Source of the DNA: Streptomyces xantholiticus
Lineage (GTDB): Bacteria > Actinomycetota > Actinomycetes > Streptomycetales > Streptomycetaceae
Length of the DNA stretch: 64,000 bases
Assembly: GCF_014651015.1 (NCBI RefSeq)
Contig: NZ_BMWB01000001.1
Location: 879,287-943,286, forward strand
Direction: 5' to 3'
Part shown: positions 57,401 through 64,000 of the stretch, piece after piece
Layout of the letters: each line of letters begins with the position of its first letter
Numbering within the stretch: the stretch's first letter is position 1
Made by a program: the position numbers and the translations under genes
The notes under the pieces: generated by a model
What the model was told of the DNA's origin: nothing
Seen by the model: only the letters and a program-made list of their open reading frames with translations
Databases searched by the model: none

Positions 57401-60400
57401 CCTGGTCCTCGGCCGACTGGCCGAGCACCGCGGCAAGACGGCCGACGACCCGGTCGTCGACGCTCTCCGGCAGGTCGACCAGACCACCCCAGCGCCGGGC
57501 GTGCTCCAGCGCGGCGACCCGGCCGAGGCCCCAGACGGCGTTCTGGGCGGCGCTCGGAACCGCGTCCGAACGGCCGGTGGACATCGCCGACCTGGTCAGA
57601 GCCCACAGCGGCGCGTCGATGCCCGCATCGCCGAGCGCCTGGACCAGGGCGAGGGACAGCGCGGTGCCGACGGAGAGGGCCGGGTGCTCGGGGTGGGGCC
57701 GCTCGTCGGTGCCGAGCAGGGAGATCACACCTTCGACCGGGGTTTCCCGGACGGCGTCGCAGAGCTGCCGCAACAGCGTGCCGCGGTCGGTGGCCGGGTC
57801 GGCCACGACGGCGATCAGCCGGGCGCCGCGGGCCGTGAGCCCGTCGGCGACGGCGGCGGTCCACTCGGTCTCCTCGGTGACCAGGAACAGCCAATCGCCC
57901 GGCAGTTCGTGGGTCCGGAGACCGCTCAGCGGCTTCCAGCCGGTGCGGTAGGACCAGCCTTCCACCGCGGACTCCCGGCGCTGCTGCCGCCGCCACGCGG
58001 ACAGCCGGGGCAGCACCGCGTGCAACTGCTCGGCGGGCAGATCGAGGGTGGCCGCGAGGGACTGGGCGTCCTCGCGCTCCACCGTCTCCCAGAACCCCGC
58101 ATCCACGGCGTCGGTCCCCGCGGCGGTGGCGATGGGCGCGGTGGTCTCCAGCCAGTACCGCCGGTGCTGGAAGGCGTACGTCGGCAGGTCCTCGCGCCGG
58201 GCACCGCGGCCGGCGAAGAACGCGCGCCAGTCGACGGGTACGCCGTGCACGTGGAGCTGCGCGACGGCGCCGGTGATCGCCTCGGGCTCGGGGCTGCCGG
58301 ACCGTAGGGCGGGAACGGTGACCGCGCCGTCCCGGCAACCCTGGACCATGCCGCTCAGCACTCCACCGGGGCCTACCTCCACGAACGTGGTGACGCCCAG
58401 GTCGCCCAGGGTGCGGACGCCGTCGGCGAAGCGCACGGCCTCGCGGACGTGCCGGACCCAGTAGTCCGCCGTGTACGCGTCGACGAGCTCACCGGTCACG
58501 TTGGAGACGACCGGGATCCTCGGCTTCTCGAAGCGCAGTCCACCGGCGATGCGGGCGAAGTCCTCCAGCATGGGGTTCATCAGCGGCGAGTGGAACGCGT
58601 GGCTCACCGTGAGCCGGGAGGTCTTGCGGCCCTGCCGGGCGAAGTCCTCCGCGACGGCCGCGACGGCGTCCTCGTCGCCGGAGACCACCACCGACCGCGG
58701 CCCGTTGACCGCCGCGATGCTCACCCGGCCGGTGAGGTGCGGCAGTACCTCGTCCTCGGTGGCCTGCACGGCGACCATCGCCCCGCCGGCGGGCAACGCC
58801 TGCATCAGCCGGGCACGGGCCGTGACCAGCGTGGCCGCGTCCTCCAGCGACAGGACCCCGGCCACATGGGCGGCCGCGATCTCGCCGACGGAGTGACCGG
58901 CCAGATAGTTGGGCCGTACGCCCCACGACTCCAGCAGGCGGTGGATCGCGACCTCGTGCCCGAACAGCGCGGGCTGGGTGAAGGCGGTGCGGTTCAGCTC
59001 GTCGCCGTCCTCGTGACCGTTCTCGCCGAAGGCCACGTCCCGCAGCGGCCGGTCGAGGTGCCGGTCGAGGTGCGCGCACACCTGGTCGTACGCCTCCGCG
59101 AAGACCGGGAACGCCTCGTACAGTTCCCGCCCCATGCCGGGCCGCTGCGAGCCCTGCCCGGAGAAGAGGAACCCGACCTGGCCGGCGTCGGCGCGGCCGA
59201 GGACGACGCCGGGAGCGGGCGCCCCCGACGACAGGGCCCGCAGGCCCTCGGCGATCCGGCCGCGGTCGGCACCGACCACGGCGGCGCGGTGCTCCAGGGC
59301 GGCCCGGGTGGTCGCCAGCGAGAAGCCGACGTCGGTGAGGGACGGCTCGGCGCCTTCCGCGGTGAGGGACAGCAGGCGCTCGGCCTGGGCCCGCAGCGCG
59401 GCCTCCGACTTGCCGGACAGCACCCACGGCACGGTCGCCGAGGCGACCTCGACCGGGGCGACGGCGGCCGGCTCCGCCGCCGGGGCCTCGATGATCGTGT
59501 GCGCGTTGGTGCCGCTGACGCCGAAGGAGGAGATGCCCGCGCGGCGCGGGCGGTCCGACTTCGGCCACTCGACGGCGTCGGTAAGGAGCCGCACCGTGCC
59601 CACCGACCAGTCCACGTGCGGCGTCGGCTCGTCCGCGTGCAGCGTCGGCGGCAGCACTCCGTGCCGCATCGCCATCACCATCTTGATCACGCCGGCGACG
59701 CCGGACGCCGCCTGGGCGTGACCGATGTTGGACTTCAGCGAGCCCAGCCACAGCGGCTCGTCCTCGGATCGGTCCTGGCCGTACGTCGCCAGCAGGGCCT
59801 GCGCTTCGATGGGGTCACCGAGCGCGGTGCCCGTGCCGTGCGCCTCCACCACGTCGACATCGGCCTCGGTGAGGCCGGCGGAGGCAAGGGCCTGCCGGAT
59901 CACGCGCTGCTGCGCGGGACCGTTGGGCGCGGTCAGGCCGTTGGACGCGCCGTCCTGGTTGACCGCGCTGCCCCGCACGAGCGCGAGGACGTCGTGGCCG
60001 TTGCGCACGGCGTCGCTGAGGCGCTCGACGAGCACCACGCCCACGCCCTCCGCCCAGCCGGTGCCGTCCGCGCCGGCGCCGAACGCCTTGCAGCGTCCGT
60101 CGGGCGACAGCCCGCGCTGCCGGCTGAACTCCACGAACGCGGCCGGTACGGCCATGACGTTGACACCGCCCGCGACGGCCATCGTGCTCTCGCCGTTGCG
60201 CAGCGACTGGATGGCCAGGTGCAGCGCGACCAGAGACGACGAGCAGGCCGTGTCGACGGTGACCGCCGGGCCCTCCAGGCCGAACGAGTACGCCACGCGC
60301 CCGGAGACGACGCTTGCGGCGCTGCCGGTGAGGAGGTGGCCCTCGACGCCCTCGGGGACCTGCGGGAGGCCGGCGCCGTAGCCCTGGAAGGACATGCCGA

Positions 60401-63400
60401 CGAACACGCCGGTGCGGCTGCCCTTCAGCGAGGCCGGGTCGATGCCCGCCCGCTCGAAGGCCTCCCACGAGGCCTCCAGCAGCAGGCGCTGCTGCGGGTC
60501 CATCGCGAGCGCCTCGCGCGGCGAGATCCCGAACAGTGCGGCGTCGAAGTCGCCCGCGTCGTAGAGGAAGCCGCCGTCGCGTGCGTAGGTCTTGCCCGGG
60601 GTGCCCGGGTCGGGGTCGTAGAGGCCCTCGATGTCCCAGCCGCGGTCCTCGGGGAAGCCCGCGATGGCGTCGCCGCCGGACATCACGAGCTGCCACAGGT
60701 CCTCGGGCGAGCCGACGCCGCCGGGGAGGCGGCAGCTCATCGCCACGATCGCGATGGGGTCGTCGTCGGCGGCACCCGCGTGCTGCTCCTGCGGCGCGGC
60801 GGTCTGTGAACCGAGCAGTTCGGCGCGCAGGAACCGGGCCAGGGCCGTGGCGTTCGGGTAGTCGAAGACCAACGTGGTGGGCAGCTTCAGGCCGGTGTCG
60901 GCCATGAGCTTGTTGCGCAGTTCGACGGCGGTGAGCGAGTCGAAACCGAGGTCGTTGAACGCCCGACCGGGCTCCACGGCCGTAGCGCCGTCATGGCCGA
61001 GCACCGCGGCCGCGTGGGTACGGACGAGGTCCACCAGCGTGCGGTCCTGCTCGCCGGCCGGCAACCCGGCCAGCTTCGCGGCGAGCGAGTTGCCGGCCTC
61101 GGCGCCGCGAGGGACCGGGGCCTCCAGAGCGTGACGCGCCTCGGGCACGTCGGAGAGCAGGGCACTGGGGCGGGCGACGGTGAACGGGCCGATGAACCGC
61201 TCCCAGTCGAAGTCCGCCACGGTCAGGGTGGTCTCGCCGTCTGCCAGCGCCTGCTGCAGCGCGGAGATGGCGAGGGCGGGCTGCATGGGCGGCAGGCCGC
61301 GGCGGCGCAGCATCTCCTCGCCGTTGCCGACGCCGGCCATGCCACCCTCGGCCCAGCCGCCCCAGGAGACGGCGAGCGCGGTGCGCCCGCGCGCCCGCCG
61401 GTGCTCGGCGAGGGCGTCCAGGTACGCGTTGGCCGCCGAGTAGGCGCCCTGGCCGGCGCCGCCCCAGATACCGGCGCCCGAGGAGAACATGACGAACGCG
61501 TCGAGCTCCTGACCGGCCAGCAGGTCGTCCAGGTGCGTCGCACCCGCCGCCTTCGCCGTCACCGTGCCGGCGAAGGCGGCCGCGTCGGAGTCCTCGATCA
61601 TGAGGTGGTCGCCGACGCCGGCGGCGTGGACCACGGCGTTGACGGGGTGCTCGGCCAGCAGGGCCCGCAGGGCGTCCCGGTCGGCCGCGTCACAGGCCAC
61701 GACGGTCGCGGTCGCGCCGAGTTCCTCCAGCTCCGCGACGAGTTGGGCGGCCCCGGGGGCGTCGGGGCCGCGGCGGCTGGTGAGCACCAGGCGCTCGGCG
61801 CCGGCACCGGCCACCCAGCGGGCGACGTGCCCGCCCAGCGCACCCGTACCACCGGTGATCAGGACCGTGCCGCGCGGCGACCACGTCCGGGCGGGGGCGG
61901 CGGCGCGGTTGGCCCGGACGAGCCGTCGTCCGAGGACGCCCGAGGCGCGGACCGCGACCTGGTCCTCGGCCGCCTGTCCGAGGACGGCGACCACACGGGC
62001 CGCGGTGCGGGCGTCCAGCATCTCGGGGAGGTCGAGCAGGCCGCCCCAGCGCTGCGGGTACTCCAGCGCCGCCGCCCGTCCGAAGCCCCATACCTGCGCC
62101 TGCACCGGCCGGTCCACACGGTCGGAGCGGCCGGTGGCCACCGCGCCGCGGGTGGCGCACCACAGCGGCGCGTCGACGCCCGCGTCGCCGAGTGCCTGCA
62201 CCAGGCAGAGGGTCGCGGCGAGGCCGTGCGACAGGCCCGGGTGACCGGCCGAGGCGGTCTCGTCCTCGGCGAGCAGCGACAGGACGCCGGCCACGGGGCC
62301 GGTGCCGGCCAACTCGCGGGCCAGCGTCGCGCGGTCGGTGCCGGGCCCGGCGACGAGCGTGACCAACTCCAGGCCGCGCTCGCCGAGGGCGGCCTGGACC
62401 GAGGCGGCCCACTCGCTCTCCCCGGCCGTCACGAGCAGCCAGGTCCCGGGCGCGCCGGGCTCCGGGAGCGCTCCGAGCGGCTTCCATATGACGCGGTAGC
62501 GCCAGCCGTCGACCACGGACTGCTCTCGGCGCTGACGGCGCCATGCGGACAGCCGGGGCAGGAGGGCGCTGAGCGATGCGTCGGCGCCGACGCCCAGGGT
62601 CGCGGCGAGGGACTCCACGTCCTCCCGCTCCACGGTGTCCCAGAACCCGGAGTCCGCCGCGTCGGCCGGAGCTCCGGTGGCGGCGGCCAGGTCCTCGTCC
62701 CCTTCCAGCCAGAACCGCTCGCGCTGGAAGGCGTAGGTGGGCAGGTCGACGCGGCGGGCGCCGGGGATGAGCGCCTGCCAGTCCGGGGAGACGCCGTGCA
62801 CGTGCAGTTCGGCGAGCGCGGCGGTGACGGCCTGCTGCTCCGGGCGGTCGGCACGCAGTACGGGCACGGTGACGACGTCGTCGTCGAGGCAGCCCTGCGC
62901 CAGGGCGCTGAGGACGCCGCCGGGGCCGATCTCGACGAAGGTGCTCACGCCCAGGTCGTGCAGGGTCTGCACACCGTCGGCGAAGCGCACCGCCTCGCGA
63001 ACGTGGCGGACCCAGTACTCCGGCGTGTACGCCTCGGCCAGACGGCCGGTCAGGTTCGAGACCACCGGGATCCGCGGCTCATGGAACGTCAGCCCTGCCA
63101 CCACCCGGCCGAACTCCTCCAGCATCGGGTCCATCAGCGGCGAGTGGAACGCGTGACTGACCTTCAGCCGGGAGGTCTTACGGCCCTGCTGCGCGAAGAC
63201 CTCGGCGATCGCGGTGACGGCGTCCTCCGCGCCAGAGATCACCACGGACCGCGGGCCGTTGATCGCAGCGATGCCGACCCCGGAGGTCAGGTGCGGGAGC
63301 ACCTCGTCCTCGGTGGCCTGGACCGCCACCATCGCACCGCCGGCGGGCAGGGCCTGCATCAGTGCGGCACGGGCGGACACCAGCTTCGCGGCGTCGTCGA

Positions 63401-64000
63401 GCGACAGCACGCCCGCCACGTGCGCGGCCGCGATCTCGCCGACCGAGTGACCGGCCACATGGTCGGGCCGGATGCCCCAGGACTCGAGGAGCCGGAACAG
63501 CGCCACTTCGATCGCGAAGAGGGCCGGCTGGGTCGACCCGGTGCGGTTGAGCTCCTCGGAGTCCACGTCGACCGGCGCGTCCAGACGCGCGCACACCTCG
63601 TCATACGCATCGGCGAAGACGGGATACGCCGCGTACAGCTCGCGCCCCATGCCGATGCGCTGCGAACCCTGACCGGAGAACAGGAAACCGGTCTTGCTCT
63701 CGGTGCGGGCGTGCCCCAGCGTCACGTTCGCCGCCGACTCACCGGCCGCGAGCGCGGCGAGGGCCTGCCGGAACTCGTCCGGGCCCTGCGCCAGGAGCAC
63801 CGCGCGGTCCTCGAACGTCTCGCGGGAGGCCAGGGTGAGGCCGACGTCGGACGCCGTCCAACCGTCCGAGGCATCGAGGTGGCCGGCCAGCCGGGCGGCC
63901 TGCGCGCGCAGCGCCGCCTCGCCCTTGCCCGACAGCACCCATGGCACGAGCGTGCCGGAGTCGGGCGTGGGCGGCGGCTCCGCCGTCGCGGGTGCCTGCT
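51480..64000 (-). CDS. modular type I PKS, 5' end beyond the window
   Basis: About 4170 aa are visible; the frame is open at the right edge, where the end of a KS lies. By plus coordinates: AT 63690-62780, KR to 61150, ACP near 60940; KS 60765-59480 (Cys near 60250), AT 59175-58220, KR (loop near 57300), ACP near 56375; KS 56190-54905, AT 54607-53690, KR (near 52785), ACP near 51860; C-terminal docking region about 51700-51480, ending [15 protein letters not shown]. All three ATs have the malonyl motif HAFH. No DH or ER is seen. All KRs have the A-type Trp ([33 protein letters not shown]). The stop is 37 bp before the TE-bearing PKS, so the two are cotranscribed. Confidence 0.95.
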   Translation of the reverse strand, partial: QAPATAEPPPTPDSGTLVPWVLSGKGEAALRAQAARLAGHLDASDGWTASDVGLTLASRETFEDRAVLLAQGPDEFRQALAALAAGESAANVTLGHARTESKTGFLFSGQGSQRIGMGRELYAAYPVFADAYDEVCARLDAPVDVDSEELNRTGSTQPALFAIEVALFRLLESWGIRPDHVAGHSVGEIAAAHVAGVLSLDDAAKLVSARAALMQALPAGGAMVAVQATEDEVLPHLTSGVGIAAINGPRSVVISGAEDAVTAIAEVFAQQGRKTSRLKVSHAFHSPLMDPMLEEFGRVVAGLTFHEPRIPVVSNLTGRLAEAYTPEYWVRHVREAVRFADGVQTLHDLGVSTFVEIGPGGVLSALAQGCLDDDVVTVPVLRADRPEQQAVTAALAELHVHGVSPDWQALIPGARRVDLPTYAFQRERFWLEGDEDLAAATGAPADAADSGFWDTVEREDVESLAATLGVGADASLSALLPRLSAWRRQRREQSVVDGWRYRVIWKPLGALPEPGAPGTWLLVTAGESEWAASVQAALGERGLELVTLVAGPGTDRATLARELAGTGPVAGVLSLLAEDETASAGHPGLSHGLAATLCLVQALGDAGVDAPLWCATRGAVATGRSDRVDRPVQAQVWGFGRAAALEYPQRWGGLLDLPEMLDARTAARVVAVLGQAAEDQVAVRASGVLGRRLVRANRAAAPARTWSPRGTVLITGGTGALGGHVARWVAGAGAERLVLTSRRGPDAPGAAQLVAELEELGATATVVACDAADRDALRALLAEHPVNAVVHAAGVGDHLMIEDSDAAAFAGTVTAKAAGATHLDDLLAGQELDAFVMFSSGAGIWGGAGQGAYSAANAYLDALAEHRRARGRTALAVSWGGWAEGGMAGVGNGEEMLRRRGLPPMQPALAISALQQALADGETTLTVADFDWERFIGPFTVARPSALLSDVPEARHALEAPVPRGAEAGNSLAAKLAGLPAGEQDRTLVDLVRTHAAAVLGHDGATAVEPGRAFNDLGFDSLTAVELRNKLMADTGLKLPTTLVFDYPNATALARFLRAELLGSQTAAPQEQHAGAADDDPIAIVAMSCRLPGGVGSPEDLWQLVMSGGDAIAGFPEDRGWDIEGLYDPDPGTPGKTYARDGGFLYDAGDFDAALFGISPREALAMDPQQRLLLEASWEAFERAGIDPASLKGSRTGVFVGMSFQGYGAGLPQVPEGVEGHLLTGSAASVVSGRVAYSFGLEGPAVTVDTACSSSLVALHLAIQSLRNGESTMAVAGGVNVMAVPAAFVEFSRQRGLSPDGRCKAFGAGADGTGWAEGVGVVLVERLSDAVRNGHDVLALVRGSAVNQDGASNGLTAPNGPAQQRVIRQALASAGLTEADVDVVEAHGTGTALGDPIEAQALLATYGQDRSEDEPLWLGSLKSNIGHAQAASGVAGVIKMVMAMRHGVLPPTLHADEPTPHVDWSVGTVRLLTDAVEWPKSDRPRRAGISSFGVSGTNAHTIIEAPAAEPAAVAPVEVASATVPWVLSGKSEAALRAQAERLLSLTAEGAEPSLTDVGFSLATTRAALEHRAAVVGADRGRIAEGLRALSSGAPAPGVVLGRADAGQVGFLFSGQGSQRPGMGRELYEAFPVFAEAYDQVCAHLDRHLDRPLRDVAFGENGHEDGDELNRTAFTQPALFGHEVAIHRLLESWGVRPNYLAGHSVGEIAAAHVAGVLSLEDAATLVTARARLMQALPAGGAMVAVQATEDEVLPHLTGRVSIAAVNGPRSVVVSGDEDAVAAVAEDFARQGRKTSRLTVSHAFHSPLMNPMLEDFARIAGGLRFEKPRIPVVSNVTGELVDAYTADYWVRHVREAVRFADGVRTLGDLGVTTFVEVGPGGVLSGMVQGCRDGAVTVPALRSGSPEPEAITGAVAQLHVHGVPVDWRAFFAGRGARREDLPTYAFQHRRYWLETTAPIATAAGTDAVDAGFWETVEREDAQSLAATLDLPAEQLHAVLPRLSAWRRQQRRESAVEGWSYRTGWKPLSGLRTHELPGDWLFLVTEETEWTAAVADGLTARGARLIAVVADPATDRGTLLRQLCDAVRETPVEGVISLLGTDERPHPEHPALSVGTALSLALVQALGDAGIDAPLWALTRSAMSTGRSDAVPSAAQNAVWGLGRVAALEHARRWGGLVDLPESVDDRVVGRLAAVLGQSAEDQVAIRARGVFGRRLTRTAARRDGRAGHRWSPRGTVLITGGTGALGGHVARWLAGAGAEHLVLTSRRGADAPGAAALKTELEAAGARVTVAACDVTDREALAALLARHPVNAVVHTAGVDHLEPLDGMTPGSFADVLSAKAAGALHLDALLAGQELDAFVLFSSIAGVWGSGYQAAYAAANALLDGLAERRRAQGLTATAVAWGPWAGGGMAESDGADERLRRRGLIPMPAALAVAGLRQTLDSGETTATVADIDWERFLPPFTVGRPSALLGDLPETERILTPGSRTDATGTAAASPLAARLAGMPGTEQHTLLVELVRTHAAAVLGHSGAGEVEADRAFKDLGFDSLTAVELRNQLNAETGLALPPTLVFDYPNALALARQLHTEITGRTAAVAPETAGAPAEDDDPIAIVGMACRYPGGVRSPEDLWQLVVSGGDAVGEFPADRGWDVDGIYDPDPDASGKTYTRRGGFLYEAGQFDSGFFGISPREAVAMDPQQRLLLETTWETFERAGIDAESVRGSRTGVFVGSGYQDYAARAFNAIDDSEGFFGTGNSASIMSGRIAYTLGLEGPAVTVDTACSSSLVALHWAIQALRNGECSMALAGGVMVMSTPRAFVEFSRQRGLAADGRCKAFGAGADGTGWAEGVGMLLVERLSDARRNGHRVLAVVRGSAVNQDGASNGLTAPNGPAQQRVIRQALASAGLSPAQVDAVEAHGTGTRLGDPIEAQALIATYGSERPEGRPLWLGSLKSNIGHSQAAAGVGGIIKMVMAMQHGLLPQTLHVDEPTPHVDWSAGEVRLLTEAMQWPESDHPRRAAVSSFGVSGTNAHTIIEQAPAHDEETTTTPDPALLPWVLSAKTSEALRDQARRLLSFVAEGMSPADVGFSLATTRSTLRHRAAVLGESCDDFRRELGYLAAGMPSPGIVQGRPGGKVGFLFSGQGSQRLGMGRELYEAYPVFADAYDEVCGWLDAPVDVDSEELNRTGSTQPALFAVEVALFRLLESWGVRPDYVAGHSVGEIAAAHVAGVLSLEDAARLVSARAALMQALPAGGAMVAVQATEDEVLAHLTEQVGIAAVNGPQSVVISGAEDAVLAVAAVFTQQGRRTSRLKVSHAFHSPLMDPMLEEFGEVVRGLTFEEPQLPVVSNVTGRLVEAYTAEYWVQHVREAVRFADGVQTLSDLGVTTFVEIGPGGVLSGMAQGCVDGAVTVPLLRADRPERQALVTALAQLHTHGVPVDWSVFFSGARKVDLPTYAFQHERYWVDVQKTTAAAAVVDPVDAEFWETVEREDLRALAETLDIGAEDAFSDVLPALSSWRRQRKEQSTVDGWRYGITWKGIPDPEGTARNGVWLVPVGAAQLADDWVTACLRGLTDRGLAPLPVPVEPATGRKDLAAQLTGAAGDETVAGVLSLLAVDGEPAPAAAALTTGVALSVLLVQALGDAGIGAPLWCATRNAMGVGPADEVADPFQSQVWGLGRVAALEHAQRWGGLVDLPGTIDDRVAGRLAAVLGQSAEDQVAIRDRGVFGRRLSRLPAGRTGRSWSPRGTVLITGGTGALGGHVARWLAGAGAEHLVLTSRRGIDAPGAGELKSALEALGARVTVAACDVADREALAALLAAHPVNAVVHTAGTAEAGMLAETSLDDFAATVAAKALGAVHLHELLGDQELDAFVVFSSISGVWGGGGQAAYSAANAFLDGLAQHRRARGLAATAIAWGPWGEGGMVADGGDEERLRQRGLTVLRPKWAISALHGVLSDGDAAVTVADVDWERFVVPFTVSRPSVLLSELPEVRDALAEEPAERAAEPSALKEKLSGLSEGEQHRLLVDTVCAHAAAVLGHSGSAAVEPGLAFRDLGFDSLTAVELRNLLTADTGLTLATTLVFDHPTPDAIARYLWSELAGETGPAGVSVFTELDRLESVISTAASDEETVRSGVRRRLQELLSLVNSAGDQGAESADAQRQLQDATIDDIFDLIDQDLEIS
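53444..54099. repeat. AT/post-AT direct repeat, copy 2
   Basis: Partner of 48571-49226, in the last module of the partial PKS gene. Identity ends abruptly near 54099, inside the AT, where the HAFH segment gives way to diverged code. Confidence 0.9.
54896..56186. repeat. KS direct repeat, copy 2
   Basis: Partner of 50041-51331. The identical tract ends at the first codons of the KS (near 56186), where the preceding ACP linker begins to differ. Confidence 0.9.

Noticed and set aside
54897..58307. 1136-codon plus-strand open frame opposite the second PKS
   Set aside because: Same shadow effect; it even mirrors the repeat structure of the PKS.

Overview
The window looks like a Streptomyces chromosome. 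It is very GC-rich with strong third-position GC, has many GTG starts, and carries actinobacterial families throughout (PAS-LuxR and LAL regulators, streptogrisin-type protease, modular type I PKS, TTA codons confined to regulators). About the first 23.4 kb is ordinary Streptomyces chromosome. The rest is one end of a polyene-macrolide-type polyketide cluster that continues past the right edge.

Left part, 1-23.4 kb. Contents in order: the end of zapE, an OsmC-family peroxide reductase, a Tat-exported PhoX-like phosphatase, and a divergent ohr/ohrR pair around an OhrR-box-like operator. A baeRF family 3 protein follows. Next is an alpha-glucoside type operon on the minus strand (GH13 glucosidase, lipoprotein binding protein, two permeases; the MalF-like permease has a beta-sandwich insertion). 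Then come a lone sugar-binding protein, a PadR/ABC/FtsX cassette, a secreted S1 protease with an acidic repetitive tail, and a cupin protein. The part ends with a lipoprotein polysaccharide deacetylase, a DMT transporter, an AI-2E family transporter, a small CxxC protein, a broken ABC gene fusion, an AIM24 protein and a PTH2 protein.

Regulatory block, 23.6-33.7 kb. Four regulators read in series on the minus strand: three large LAL-type LuxR proteins of about 925-962 aa and a 242-aa PAS-LuxR protein. This is the layout and size pattern known from nystatin/amphotericin-type clusters (RI-RIV). Three of the four contain TTA codons, so bldA-dependent control is expected.

Biosynthetic block, 35.0-64 kb. 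On the plus strand are a type II thioesterase and a Tat-exported cholesterol-oxidase-like flavoenzyme. On the minus strand is a probable operon reading PKS (partial), PKS with terminal TE, crotonyl-CoA carboxylase/reductase, cytochrome P450. Every PKS module seen has KS-AT-KR-ACP and no DH or ER. All five KRs carry the A-type Trp, so a run of same-handed beta-hydroxyls (a syn 1,3-polyol) is predicted. Four AT domains have the malonyl HAFH motif. The last AT, in the TE-bearing module, has GAGH, the pattern of ATs that take ethyl- or longer alkylmalonyl-CoA, which fits the adjacent CCR gene. The best inference is a filipin/chainin/fungichromin-like macrolide with an alkyl branch at C-2. The polyene-forming modules lie outside the window, so the exact product cannot be read here.

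A 1-kb gap between the cholesterol oxidase and P450 genes holds a frameshifted IS1380-type transposase remnant, which suggests a past rearrangement inside the cluster.
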